Assembly (NCBI GenBank): GCA_947629005.1 | Contig: CANRCD010000001.1 | Location: 1-64,000 of the forward strand | DNA: 64,000 nt | From: an uncultured Clostridia bacterium | Lineage (GTDB): Bacteria > Bacillota > Clostridia > UMGS1883 | Direction: 5' to 3' | Shown here: positions 32,885 through 42,644 of the stretch, one piece after another | How positions within the stretch are numbered: the first letter of the stretch is position 1 | Layout of the letters: each line of letters starts with the position of its first letter | Notes under the pieces: generated by a model | The model's input: the letters and a program-made list of their open reading frames with translations, nothing else | Databases searched by the model: none | Told to the model about the DNA's origin: nothing | Made by a program: the position numbers and the translations under genes

Positions 32885-33742
32885 ATGAAGAAAATAACAT
32901 CAAGGTTTATTGCCGCTGCTTCGGCGGCCGCTCTGCTCGCTTTTTCGGGTTGCTCCGGAAGCGATAAGGGGCTTACTATCGCGGTTCCCAACGATACGTC
33001 AAACGAGGCCCGAGCCCTTTTGCTCCTTCAGGAGCAGGGCATCATCAAACTTGACCCCGATGCAGGCATAACCGCCACCGTTACCGACATCACTGAAAAT
33101 CCCCAAAACATTACGTTTAACGAGGTTGAGGCCGCTCAGCTTCCAAATGTGCTTCAAGACGTTGACTATGCCGTCATCAACTCCAACTACGCCATAGACG
33201 CCGGCATTAATCCCGTCGAGGACTCCCTCGCCATTGAAAGCTCCTCCTCGGCCTACGCGAATATCCTTGCCGTTAAGGAGGGCAACGAGAACAGTGCTAA
33301 GATACTTGCCCTCAAGGCCGCTCTCGAGAGCAGCCGCGTGGCAGATTTTATAGCCGAGGAATACGGCGGCTCTGTTGTGAGCGTTGTCGAGAATCCTACC
33401 GACGGAACCGACCCCTCTATTGATTACTCATCTATCGCCGGCGAGGTAATAACCGTGGCTGCTTCTCCCGCGCCTCACGCCGAGATTTTGGCTGTGGCAA
33501 AGGAGATACTCGCCGAAAACGGCGTTGAGCTCGATATTCGCGAATTTACCGACTATGTTCAGCCTAACAACGTTGTTGAGAGCGGCGAGGTGGACGCCAA
33601 CTACTTCCAGCACACCCCCTATCTTGACGATTTCAACAGCGAAAACGGCACCCACATTGTTTCCGTTGCGCCCATTCACGTCGAACCTATGGGCATTTAC
33701 GGCGGCAAGCAGACGAGTCTTGACGTTGCGCTCGGTAAATAA
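32885..33742 (+). CDS. metQ: Methionine-binding lipoprotein MetQ, circularly permuted
   Basis: 285 residues. A lipoprotein signal ends at FSGC (Cys23). All recognisable parts of the NlpA/MetQ family are present, but in reversed order. Residues 29-168 correspond to the usual second half (IAVPNDTSNEARALLLLQ, DITENPQNITF, EAAQLP, VINSNYAIDAGINP, YANILAVKEG). A linker (169-187) follows, and then residues 188-285 correspond to the usual first half (ITVAASPAPHAEIL, FTDYVQPNN, ANYFQHTPYLDDF, MGIYGGKQTSLD). Ligand-contact motifs survive in both halves. It is followed by metN and metI, so a functional substrate-binding protein is likely. Confidence 0.93.
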   Translation: MKKITSRFIAAASAAALLAFSGCSGSDKGLTIAVPNDTSNEARALLLLQEQGIIKLDPDAGITATVTDITENPQNITFNEVEAAQLPNVLQDVDYAVINSNYAIDAGINPVEDSLAIESSSSAYANILAVKEGNENSAKILALKAALESSRVADFIAEEYGGSVVSVVENPTDGTDPSIDYSSIAGEVITVAASPAPHAEILAVAKEILAENGVELDIREFTDYVQPNNVVESGEVDANYFQHTPYLDDFNSENGTHIVSVAPIHVEPMGIYGGKQTSLDVALGK

Positions 33743-33752
33743 TATTTTAACA

Positions 33753-33784
33753 AACGCCGGCAGCCTTCGGCTGCCGGCGTTTTA
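33753..33784 (+). terminator. Intra-operon terminator between metQ and metN
   Basis: AACGCCGGCAGC (33753-33764) pairs with GCTGCCGGCGTT (33770-33781), followed by TT. The short T-run suggests partial termination, which would give more MetQ than MetNI. Confidence 0.75.
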
Positions 33785-33801
33785 GCAATAGGGGGAGCCT
33801 T

Positions 33802-34809
33802 ATGATAGAACTGAAAAACCTATGCAAAACCTTTTATACCGAGGACGGAACGGTTGACGCGCTCAAGGACGTGTCGCTGACGGTGAACGACGGCGAGATA
33901 TACGGCGTTATCGGAATGTCCGGCGCCGGTAAAAGTACGCTTGTCCGCTGTATAAATATGCTCGAACGCCCCACCTCGGGAACGGTGCTCATCGACGGGC
34001 GCGACCTTACGAAGCTTACCGATAAGGAACTCCGCGAGGTGCGCCGTAGTGTGACGATGATATTTCAGGGCTTCAATTTGCTTATGCAGCGCACCTGCCT
34101 GAAGAATGTATGCTTTCCGCTCGAGCTTGCAGGCGCTTCTCCCAAGGAGGCCAAGGCCCGCGCCATGGAGCTTTTGGAGCTTGTCGGCCTGCCCGACAAA
34201 GCGCAGGTATATCCGGCTCAGCTTTCGGGAGGGCAGCAGCAGCGCATAGCCATTGCCCGCGCCCTCGCGACAAACCCGAAAGTGCTGCTCTGCGACGAGG
34301 CCACGAGCGCCCTCGACCCAAAGACTACATATTCCATACTCGACCTCATCCGCGACGTAAACAAAAAGCTCGGCGTTACGGTGATAATAATAACCCACCA
34401 GATGAGCGTTGTTGAGGCCGTCTGCGGCAAGGTCGCCATCCTCGACGGCGGCCGCGTGGTGGAGGAGGGCAGTGTGGAGCGCATATTCTCGAGCCCTCAG
34501 TCCGCCGCGGCGAAGCGCCTTGTGTTCCCCGAGGGTGGAGGAATTCACTTCAACCCCGGTGAAACCGTCGTGCGCGTCGTGTTCAACGAGGCCAAGGCCG
34601 CCGGCTCGCCGCTGATAACGCAAATGGCCATTGACATAGGCGTCGCGGCGAATATCTTAGCCGCATCGACCAAGATAATAGACGCCCGCGTATACGGCAG
34701 TATGCTTCTCGGCATACCCGACGGGCCCGAGAGCGTCAAGCGCGCCTCGGAGTATCTGCAAAGTGTGGAAAATGTGTTTGTGGAGGAGGTTGAGGGCTAT
34801 GATAGATAA
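33802..34809 (+). CDS. metN: Methionine ABC transporter, ATP-binding protein
   Basis: 335 residues. The ABC ATPase has Walker A GMSGAGKST, Q-loop FQGFNLL, signature LSGGQQQRIAIARAL, Walker B VLLCDEATSALDP and H-loop THQ. The C-terminal NIL regulatory domain (from about residue 250, VVRVVFNEA) normally senses methionine. ATG follows GGGGGAGCC. It overlaps metI by 11 bp. Order metQ-metN-metI. Confidence 0.96.
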   Translation: MIELKNLCKTFYTEDGTVDALKDVSLTVNDGEIYGVIGMSGAGKSTLVRCINMLERPTSGTVLIDGRDLTKLTDKELREVRRSVTMIFQGFNLLMQRTCLKNVCFPLELAGASPKEAKARAMELLELVGLPDKAQVYPAQLSGGQQQRIAIARALATNPKVLLCDEATSALDPKTTYSILDLIRDVNKKLGVTVIIITHQMSVVEAVCGKVAILDGGRVVEEGSVERIFSSPQSAAAKRLVFPEGGGIHFNPGETVVRVVFNEAKAAGSPLITQMAIDIGVAANILAASTKIIDARVYGSMLLGIPDGPESVKRASEYLQSVENVFVEEVEGYDR

Positions 34810-35506
34810 GCTTTTTTCGCCTGAGGTTTTGGCCGAAACGTGGAAAATAATCCGCGGTGAGTTTCCTATAGCTGTGTGGGAAACGCTGTACGTTACCGTT
34901 CTCGCGACCTTGTTTTCTATTATCATCGGTCTGCCTTTGGGCGTGCTGCTCGTGGCCGGCGAAAAGGGCGGCGTTCTGCCGCTGCCCGCGTGGCTTATGC
35001 AGACGATTGGCGTTATTATCAATCTTTTGCGCTCGGTGCCGTTTTTGATACTCATGATAATGGTATTCCCGCTGACGCGCCTCATCGTGGGCACTGTTGT
35101 CGGAACGCCCGCGACCATAGTTCCGCTCGTCATTGCGTCGTTCCCGTTTATAGCAAGGCTTGCAGAAAGCAGCCTGCGCGAGATTGACCCCAACATTATT
35201 GAGGCGGCCCAAAGCATGGGGGCGACGCCGTTTCAAATCATAACCAAGGTTATGATACCTGAAAGCGTTCCCTCTCTTATTTCCAACGCCACAATCGCCA
35301 TTACCACTATTCTCAGCTACAGCGCCATCAGCGGCATCCTCGGCGGCGGCGGCCTTGGCAAAATTGCCATCAACTACGGCTATTACCGCTATAAGTATCT
35401 TATAATGCTTGCCGCGGTCGTGTTGCTCATCCTTATGGTGCAGATTTTCCAAAGCGTGGGGACGTATATTGCGACCAAGTCAGACAAACGTCTCAAGAAC
35501 AAGTAA
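34799..35506 (+). CDS. metI: Methionine ABC transporter, permease
   Basis: About 235 residues with five hydrophobic helices and the permease coupling motif (EAAQSMGATPFQIITKVMIP). It starts at ATG 34799 behind GGAGGTTGAGGG, inside the end of metN. Starts further upstream lack a site. Together with MetN it forms the inner-membrane part of the D/L-methionine importer, here paired with a permuted MetQ. Confidence 0.95.
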   Translation: MIDKLFSPEVLAETWKIIRGEFPIAVWETLYVTVLATLFSIIIGLPLGVLLVAGEKGGVLPLPAWLMQTIGVIINLLRSVPFLILMIMVFPLTRLIVGTVVGTPATIVPLVIASFPFIARLAESSLREIDPNIIEAAQSMGATPFQIITKVMIPESVPSLISNATIAITTILSYSAISGILGGGGLGKIAINYGYYRYKYLIMLAAVVLLILMVQIFQSVGTYIATKSDKRLKNK

Positions 35507-35582
35507 ATGAAAAAAATCCGCTCATAATTTTTAACCCTTAAAAAAAGATAATAAAAGAGAAAATAAATTCCCTAAAAACAGC

Positions 35583-35611
35583 TTGCGTTTTTGGGAAATT
35601 TATGGTATTAT
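35583..35611 (+). promoter_or_regulatory. gdhA promoter
   Basis: TTGCGT (35583-35588), 17 bp, TATTAT (35606-35611), TGG extended. The transcription start is expected near 35618. Confidence 0.75.
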
Positions 35612-35631
35612 ATTTTTAATTGCAATGGTAT

Positions 35632-35719
35632 GCTCTCACAAAGGGGTGCGGGCCGGCCATAAGCACACCTCCGCCAAGGCATTGACGCCGGTCGGAGAGT
35701 CCGAAAACAAAGTTGTTTT
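35632..35719 (+). ncRNA. Candidate structured leader (three-way junction) of gdhA
   Basis: P1 pairs 35633-35636 with 35696-35699. P2 pairs 35642-35649 with 35663-35670 (one mismatch) and has a GGCCGGCC-containing loop. P3 pairs 35671-35675 with 35690-35695 (one bulge) and then GGC/GCC. The helices are directly adjacent, so a compact three-way junction is plausible. A further AAAACA/TGTTTT hairpin (35704-35719) abuts the AGGAGG site. I do not recognise a known riboswitch class. Confidence 0.45.
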
Positions 35720-35721
35720 AG

Positions 35722-37071
<1,350 letters not shown>

Positions 37072-37096
37072 AGGCATTTGTTAGAATTTGATACGG

Positions 37097-37125
37097 GGAG
37101 GGGCGCGCCGCCCCTTCTCTTTTTG
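37097..37125 (+). terminator. gdhA terminator
   Basis: A GC-rich hairpin pairing 37097-37105 with 37109-37117 is followed by TCTCTTTTT. Confidence 0.8.
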
Positions 37126-37147
37126 CAAAATTTTTTTGCGAAAGCCC

Positions 37148-37176
37148 TTGACATTCGGCGCGAATTATGGTAAAAT
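37148..37176 (+). promoter_or_regulatory. rplU-prp-rpmA promoter
   Basis: TTGACA (37148-37153), 17 bp, TAAAAT (37171-37176), TGG extended. Confidence 0.85.
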
Positions 37177-37182
37177 ACCACA

Positions 37183-37253
37183 GTAACCGCGTAGAAAAGG
37201 CATTAAAGACCGTAAGGCGCCTTAATAGCGAGTCTGTTTTAACGGGAGGTGCA
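37183..37253 (+). ncRNA. Probable ribosomal L21 leader
   Basis: About 70 nt between the promoter and rplU with a hairpin around ATTAAAGACCGTAAGGCGCC and TTAAT. Firmicutes commonly carry an autoregulatory L21 leader at this place. The identification rests on position and a plausible hairpin only. Confidence 0.4.
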
Positions 37254-37256
37254 ACA

Positions 37257-37568
37257 ATGTACGCAGTAATCAAGACGGGCGGCAAGCAATATCAGGTAAA
37301 GACCGGCGACGTTATCTTCGTTGAAAAGCTTGACGCCGAGGTAGAGTCCACCGTTACCTTTGACGAGGTTCTCGCCGTTTCCGGCGACGACGGCTTCAAG
37401 GCCGGCGCTCCGCTTGTGGAGGGGGCCAGCGTCAGCGGCAAGGTGCTTGCTCAGGGCAAGAACAAAAAGATTTACGTCTTTAAGATGAAGCCCAAAAAGG
37501 GCTACCGCAACAAGACGGGTCACCGTCAGCCCTATACAAAGGTCGAGATAACGGCCATCAACGCGTAA
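37257..37568 (+). CDS. rplU: 50S ribosomal protein L21
   Basis: 103 residues: [18 protein letters not shown] at the N-terminus and [19 protein letters not shown] at the C-terminus, the family's rRNA-binding tail. ATG 37257 follows GGGAGG. The in-frame ATG at 37167 lies in the promoter. First gene of the conserved rplU-prp-rpmA operon. Confidence 0.98.
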   Translation: MYAVIKTGGKQYQVKTGDVIFVEKLDAEVESTVTFDEVLAVSGDDGFKAGAPLVEGASVSGKVLAQGKNKKIYVFKMKPKKGYRNKTGHRQPYTKVEITAINA

Positions 37569-37571
37569 GCC

Positions 37572-37910
37572 ATGATTAAATTTTCGGTTTATCGCAGCGG
37601 CGGTAAGGTGACAAGGCTTGTCGTAAAGGGACACGCGGGTTATGCCGAGGAAGGGTATGACATAGTGTGCGCGGCGGCTTCCACCGCTCTATGGATGGCG
37701 GTGAAGGGCATTGAAGCTCAGAGGCTTGCAAGCGTGAGTTATGAGCAGAGCGACGGCTTTGTGGACTGCCGTATAGGCGCGGAGCGGGAACCGTCCTGCG
37801 ACGCGATTCTTAACAGCTTGCTCCTTACGGCGGGTGAGCTGGCAAAAAGGTATAAAGAAAACATATTCCTTGTCAGCGCGGCTGACAAGACTGATATTCG
37901 AGAGGAGTGA
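37572..37910 (+). CDS. prp: Ribosomal-processing cysteine protease Prp
   Basis: 112 residues of the YsxB/Prp family. The catalytic pair is visible as His21 in VKGHAGYA and Cys33 in YDIVCAAAS. In Firmicutes it cleaves the N-terminal extension of L27. Here the L27 gene lies 6 bp downstream and does carry the extension with the cleavage motif, so enzyme and substrate are co-encoded. It starts 3 bp after rplU. Confidence 0.95.
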   Translation: MIKFSVYRSGGKVTRLVVKGHAGYAEEGYDIVCAAASTALWMAVKGIEAQRLASVSYEQSDGFVDCRIGAEREPSCDAILNSLLLTAGELAKRYKENIFLVSAADKTDIREE

Positions 37911-37916
37911 AAGTTG

Positions 37917-38189
37917 ATGTTCGCACTTAACATTCAGTTGTTCGCCCATAAAAAGGGTGTCGGCTCCACCAAGAACGGCCGTGACAGCGAATCCAAGCGC
38001 CTCGGCGTTAAGCGCGCCGACGGGCAGGAGGTTCTTGCCGGCAACATTCTTGTACGTCAGCGCGGAACCAAAATCCATCCCGGCGTAAATGTCGGCAAGG
38101 GCAGCGACGACACTCTCTTTGCTCTCATCAGCGGCAAGGTAAAGTTTGAGCGCAAGGGCAAAGATAAGAAGCAGGTAAGCGTATATTAA
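37917..38189 (+). CDS. rpmA: 50S ribosomal protein L27 with Prp-cleaved N-terminal extension
   Basis: 90 residues. The N-terminus [20 protein letters not shown] contains the Firmicutes extension; Prp is expected to cut between LF and AHKKG, exposing the residues that reach the peptidyl-transferase centre. Body: [12 protein letters not shown] and [18 protein letters not shown] 37917 with GAGGAG upstream is preferred over TTG 37914. Confidence 0.97.
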   Translation: MFALNIQLFAHKKGVGSTKNGRDSESKRLGVKRADGQEVLAGNILVRQRGTKIHPGVNVGKGSDDTLFALISGKVKFERKGKDKKQVSVY

Positions 38190-38192
38190 TCA

Positions 38193-38220
38193 AAAGGGCC
38201 GCCCGCGCGGCCCTTTGTTT
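38193..38220 (+). terminator. rpmA terminator
   Basis: AAAGGGCCGC (38193-38202) pairs with GCGGCCCTTT (38207-38216), then GTTT. Confidence 0.85.
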
Positions 38221-38240
38221 CTAAACAGGAGGAAAAAGAA

Positions 38241-39119
38241 ATGAGCGTACAAATCACCGAAATCACCTACGGCAGCTATGGCAGGTGCATCCGTATGACA
38301 AACGGAGAAAAGGAGCTTATCGCCACGGCGGACATGGGCCCCTGCATAATTCGCTACGGCTTTGTGGGCGAGGAAAATATGTTTTTTGAGGACGTTGATA
38401 AAACCGCTACCAACGACATCTCCGACAGTCCCTACGAAGGCGACGAGTGGTGGGTAGTAGGCGGCCACCGTCTTTGGTGCAGCCCCGAGGTTTTTCCGCG
38501 CACCTATTACCCGAGCATGAAAAAGCTCGACGTAAAAATTGAAGGCGGTTCCGTCACCTTTACCGCTCCCATGCAGGAGTGGAGCCAAATCGCGCTTTCC
38601 GTCGGCGTGACCATGGACGACGACGGCAACATCAGTCTGATTCACAGCATAACCAATAAAAACGCATGGGACATTGAGCTCGCTCCGTGGACAATATCCG
38701 TCATGAACGGCGGGGGCGTGGCCTACATTCCGCAAAACAAGCGCAAAACCGGCTTTTTCCCGAATAAGTGGGTGAATTTCTGGGACTATACCCCTATGAA
38801 CGACAGCCGCATATCTCTCGGCGAGGACTATATCACCGTTTCGATGGACAGCTCCAAGGAGCTTGCCGCCAAAATCGGCGTGCTGAACGAGCACGGTTGG
38901 ATGGCCTATCTTAACAAGGGAAACGCCTTTATCAAAAAATTTGCCTTCGTCGAGGGCGCAAACTATCCCGACAACGGCTGCAATTGCGAAAGCTACACCT
39001 GCAAAAACTATACCGAGATGGAATGTTTGTCGCCGATGGTAAAGATACCCGCGGGCGGCACGGCCGCTCACGCCGAGCAGTGGGAGCTGAAAAAAGCCGC
39101 CTCTGTCGAAGAGGTATAA
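38241..39119 (+). CDS. DUF4380-like (galactose-mutarotase-fold) protein
   Basis: 292 residues, no signal peptide, beta-rich. The segments ELIATADMGPCIIRYGFVG, ENMFFEDV and VGGHRLWCSPEVFPRTYYP resemble DUF4380/aldose-epimerase-like proteins that share the mutarotase sandwich fold. The reaction is unknown; sugar binding is inferred from the fold. It starts behind CAGGAGG and is followed by a terminator at 39131. Neighbours (ribosomal operon, two-component system) give no clue. Confidence 0.7.
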   Translation: MSVQITEITYGSYGRCIRMTNGEKELIATADMGPCIIRYGFVGEENMFFEDVDKTATNDISDSPYEGDEWWVVGGHRLWCSPEVFPRTYYPSMKKLDVKIEGGSVTFTAPMQEWSQIALSVGVTMDDDGNISLIHSITNKNAWDIELAPWTISVMNGGGVAYIPQNKRKTGFFPNKWVNFWDYTPMNDSRISLGEDYITVSMDSSKELAAKIGVLNEHGWMAYLNKGNAFIKKFAFVEGANYPDNGCNCESYTCKNYTEMECLSPMVKIPAGGTAAHAEQWELKKAASVEEV

Positions 39120-39128
39120 ATTTCAAAG

Positions 39129-39153
39129 AAAAAGGCGGCGCAGCCGCCTTTTT
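39129..39153 (+). terminator. Terminator after the DUF4380-like gene
   Basis: AAAGGCGGC (39131-39139) pairs with GCCGCCTTT (39143-39151), followed by more T. Confidence 0.85.
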
Positions 39154-39237
39154 AACATTAATTTTTTCTTAATAAACCTCTGAATATTTTCTTTCGTTTT
39201 ATTTGTTATAATATCCTCAATGAAAGGAGGAATTCCC

Positions 39238-39921
39238 ATGCAGACAATACTTGTCGCCGACGACGACCGTGAGATCGTCGAAAGCATATCCATTTACCTG
39301 CGCGCCGAGGGCTACGAGGTGGAGAAGGCATATAACGGCCTTGAGGCGCTTGACGCCGTGGTACAGAAAAACATCCACCTCATAATTCTCGACATAATGA
39401 TGCCCGAGATGGACGGAATAGAAACGCTGATGAGCCTGCGCAAAACCAAGAACATACCCGTTATCCTTCTCAGCGCGAAAAGCGAGGACGCCGATAAGAT
39501 ACTCGGCCTCACCGCGGGGGCCGACGATTATGTCACCAAGCCTTTTAACCCCGCCGAGCTCGTGGCGAGGGCAAAATCGCAGCTCCGCCGCTACACGCAG
39601 CTCGGCGCGGCGGTGGAAACGGAGAATAAAATCGTTATCGGCGGGCTGACGCTCGACACCGAGGCGAAAAGCGTCTCGGTGGACGGAAAAGAGGTCAAGC
39701 TCACGCCGATGGAGTACAAAATTCTGGAGCTCTTGTGCAAGAACCGAGGCAAGGTGTTCAGCGCGGACGAGATATACCGCTCCGTCTGGAATGAGGACTA
39801 CGCAGTCAGCGACAACGCCATCGCCGTCCACATCCGCCACATCCGTGAAAAAATTGAGATAAACCCCAAGGATCCGCGCTACGTCAAGGTAGTGTGGGGG
39901 ATAGGGTACAAAATTCAGTAG
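39238..39921 (+). CDS. OmpR/PhoB-type response regulator
   Basis: 227 residues. The receiver domain has the acidic pair DDD near residues 8-10, the phospho-acceptor Asp in LIILDIMMPEMDG, LLSAKSED and the Lys in YVTKPFNP. The C-terminal winged helix has KLTPMEYKILELLCKNRGKV and VWGIGYKI. It forms a two-component system with the kinase 12 bp downstream. ATG 39238 follows AAAGGAGG. Confidence 0.97.
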   Translation: MQTILVADDDREIVESISIYLRAEGYEVEKAYNGLEALDAVVQKNIHLIILDIMMPEMDGIETLMSLRKTKNIPVILLSAKSEDADKILGLTAGADDYVTKPFNPAELVARAKSQLRRYTQLGAAVETENKIVIGGLTLDTEAKSVSVDGKEVKLTPMEYKILELLCKNRGKVFSADEIYRSVWNEDYAVSDNAIAVHIRHIREKIEINPKDPRYVKVVWGIGYKIQ

Positions 39922-39933
39922 GAGGGACGGAAA

Positions 39934-42600
39934 ATGAAGAAAATCATAAGAAGCGCCGTCGTTAAAGCGGTCGCCTTTATTCTGATACTTGCCTGCGCCT
40001 CTGGGGCCGCCGGCATAGTCTGTGCCCTCGGGCGGGAGTTCAAGGGAACGGGGCCGGCCTACCAGTTCGACCATGATTTCGAGGACAGCTACAGCTTTTA
40101 CGAGGCGAAGCAGGAGCTTTTGGATACGCTGCTTGAAAGTCGGGATATGGAGATAGAGGCCCTTGACGCTATCGAGGCGAGCGGCCACGGCCTCGCCGCC
40201 GGTAAGGGCGAGGGCTGGGAGATGAATAACAGCGACGACTATATAGAGAATATCAAAAGTAGCCCCTATTGGTTCCACTGGACAAAGACCGCCGTAAAAA
40301 CCATTTTGCCCGCCGAGATAATCCCTGACGTAACAACCTCGCCTTCGCCCGAGGGCGAAGCCGTTACCGCGTATGAAAGCGAAAACGACGTTATCCCCGT
40401 TGAGGCTGTTCCCGTTGAGGCTCCGAGCGGCGAAGACGGCGCGAGCCGCAGCACATGGAGCTCGCTCGGCGTTGGCGGCGGCGAGAGTGGCAGCCAAAGC
40501 TTTTACCTCGACGGCAGCGAAGTGATAATGACCACCGGCAACATAACCTTTGAGGTCGTTCCCACGGAATACATCGAGCTTTTTGTGTCGCTCCACAACG
40601 CGGGCTGCGACGCGCGGACGGATTACGCTCTGGCAATGCGCTTTACGGAGGACGGTGAAATCGAGCTCAGCGACGGGAGCGAATTTGAAACCGTTTCTAC
40701 CTACATTCCCGGCCATGTTTACGACTTTGTTTTTGCCGTTGACGCGCAAGACAACCGCTATTCCGTTATGATGGACTATAATGGCGACAGTAATTCCGGA
40801 CGGGAGCTGCTCGCGCAGGGCAACGAGTTTTATGTGTCCTCGGGCGGCGGCATATACTGCGACCGCCTGACCGTTATAGACAGAGGCGGCGTCAGCGTGA
40901 ACAACATCAATGTCGAAAGAGGGCCGCTCGCGCTAGTGACGGACTATGCCTACGAGCCGCGCGTCAGTCTCGCTGACGGCGGCGGATATACCTATACCGA
41001 CCCGGCGTCGGGCGGCGAGTACACTTGGCAGGACAGCGAGGATCGCTGGATTCAGCGCGGCAGCGACTGGGGTTCGTTCGACATTTATGTCGGCATGAGG
41101 CGGGAGTATTACGACGAACTGCGCCACGAGTGGGAAAAAAGCCGCGAGGAGGTGCTTAAGTCCGTATACAGCGCGGTTCTGCTCGGCGTACTCACGCTGC
41201 TGCTTTGGATATATCTGCTCGTGGTCGCGGGGCGCAGGGGAAACGACGAGGACGTGCATACGCTCCTTATCGACCGCGCTCCGGTGGAGCTTACCGCCGT
41301 TATAGGACTCGGCGCGGCCATCGGGCTTGGCGTCGGCAGCGCGGCGAGTGCGGTAATGTACGCCGATACCGGCGACAGCATTTTCATGCACCTTGCCTTG
41401 GCCGCCGCGATGGCCTGCATGGGGGCTTTTGTGCCGACAACGCAGTCGCTTGTGCGGAACCTAAAAAACCGTTCCTTCCTCAGCCGCAGCCTTATTTATA
41501 TGGCATTCAAGCCTCTGTGGGGCTTGCTCGCAAAGCTTTTGAGGTTCGCTCTCCGCTGGCTGAAAAAAGTGCTTATCGCCGCTTGGGGGCTGCTTAAAAA
41601 CCTCGTTCCCAATATCAAGAGAGCGTTCTTCTTTATTTGCCGCGGAAAATTCACGATATCGGTAATGGCCTTGTTTTTGCTCTACACATTCATTATGATA
41701 TTTGCGGGGTTGGCGGAGGAGCCGCTGATTATCGTGCTGATACCGATAGCCGTGTATTTCCTTTACCGCTATCTTTTTGAACTGGATAAGATAAAGACCG
41801 GCATTTTCGATATACGCGGCGGGAACACCGACCGCAAGATTGAGGGCTGCAAAACCGTTCTGCTAAAGGACTGCGCCGACGCGCTCAACAGCATAAACGA
41901 AGGCGTTCGCGCGAGCGTGGAGCGCGAGGTCAAGGCTCAGCGCATGAAAAGCGAGCTCATAACCAACGTCAGCCACGACCTCAAAACGCCGCTCACCTCA
42001 ATAATCAGCTATGCCGACCTGCTTTCCTCAATGGAGCTTACTCCAAAGGAAGCCAACGACTACGCCGAAATAATCAAGCGAAAGGGCGACAGGCTGAAAA
42101 AGCTTACGCAGGATTTGTTCGATATATCCAAGGCCGAAAGCGGGGCCGAAACTCCCGACATCGAGCGGCTGGACATCGCGCTGCTGCTGCGCCAGTCGCT
42201 GGCCGAGCTGAACACCGAGATTGAAAAGAGCGGTCTGCGCTTTGTTCCCTCCATTCCCGAAAAGGAGATTTTCGTCCAGAGCGACGGCAAAAAGCTGTCC
42301 CGCGTGTTCGAGAACCTCTTGGTGAACGCCATAAAGTATTCCATGACGGGAACAAGAGTATATGTAACGCTTAAGGAAGAAAACGGCGTCAGCGTGGAGA
42401 TAAAGAACATTAGCGCCGAGCCCATGAACTTCGACGCCTCCGAGATAACCGAGCGCTTTGTTCGCGGCGATAAATCCCGCGCCACCGAGGGCAGCGGTCT
42501 CGGCCTCGCGATTGCCAAGAGTTATGCCGAGCTTTGCGGCGGCAGCCTTGAAATCGAGGTGGATGGGGATTTGTTTAAGGCCACGGTGAAAATTCGCTGA
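39934..42600 (+). CDS. Large membrane sensor histidine kinase
   Basis: 888 residues. Helix 1 (about 9-31), a long extracytoplasmic region (about 32-405) with no domain I can name, helix 2 (about 410-430) and several further helices (about 450-480 and 565-615) precede the kinase. The phospho-acceptor His is in ITNVSHDLKTPLTSIISYA, and the ATP-binding lobe has FENLLVNAIKYS and GSGLGLAIAKSYAELCGG. The many internal helices resemble clostridial sensors of envelope or antibiotic stress. The signal is unknown. The regulator gene precedes it. Confidence 0.93.
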   Translation: MKKIIRSAVVKAVAFILILACASGAAGIVCALGREFKGTGPAYQFDHDFEDSYSFYEAKQELLDTLLESRDMEIEALDAIEASGHGLAAGKGEGWEMNNSDDYIENIKSSPYWFHWTKTAVKTILPAEIIPDVTTSPSPEGEAVTAYESENDVIPVEAVPVEAPSGEDGASRSTWSSLGVGGGESGSQSFYLDGSEVIMTTGNITFEVVPTEYIELFVSLHNAGCDARTDYALAMRFTEDGEIELSDGSEFETVSTYIPGHVYDFVFAVDAQDNRYSVMMDYNGDSNSGRELLAQGNEFYVSSGGGIYCDRLTVIDRGGVSVNNINVERGPLALVTDYAYEPRVSLADGGGYTYTDPASGGEYTWQDSEDRWIQRGSDWGSFDIYVGMRREYYDELRHEWEKSREEVLKSVYSAVLLGVLTLLLWIYLLVVAGRRGNDEDVHTLLIDRAPVELTAVIGLGAAIGLGVGSAASAVMYADTGDSIFMHLALAAAMACMGAFVPTTQSLVRNLKNRSFLSRSLIYMAFKPLWGLLAKLLRFALRWLKKVLIAAWGLLKNLVPNIKRAFFFICRGKFTISVMALFLLYTFIMIFAGLAEEPLIIVLIPIAVYFLYRYLFELDKIKTGIFDIRGGNTDRKIEGCKTVLLKDCADALNSINEGVRASVEREVKAQRMKSELITNVSHDLKTPLTSIISYADLLSSMELTPKEANDYAEIIKRKGDRLKKLTQDLFDISKAESGAETPDIERLDIALLLRQSLAELNTEIEKSGLRFVPSIPEKEIFVQSDGKKLSRVFENLLVNAIKYSMTGTRVYVTLKEENGVSVEIKNISAEPMNFDASEITERFVRGDKSRATEGSGLGLAIAKSYAELCGGSLEIEVDGDLFKATVKIR

Positions 42601-42611
42601 AAATAATGTAA

Positions 42612-42644
42612 AAACGGCTCCCGCCAAAACGGGAGCCGCTTTTA
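42612..42644. terminator. Bidirectional terminator
   Basis: CGGCTCCCG (42615-42623) pairs with CGGGAGCCG (42630-42638), with A/T on both sides. It separates the kinase from the convergent ytxC. Confidence 0.88.

Noticed and set aside
39217-40749. 510-codon open frame antisense to the response regulator and kinase
   Set aside because: It spans two clear genes on the other strand and its translation has no domain.
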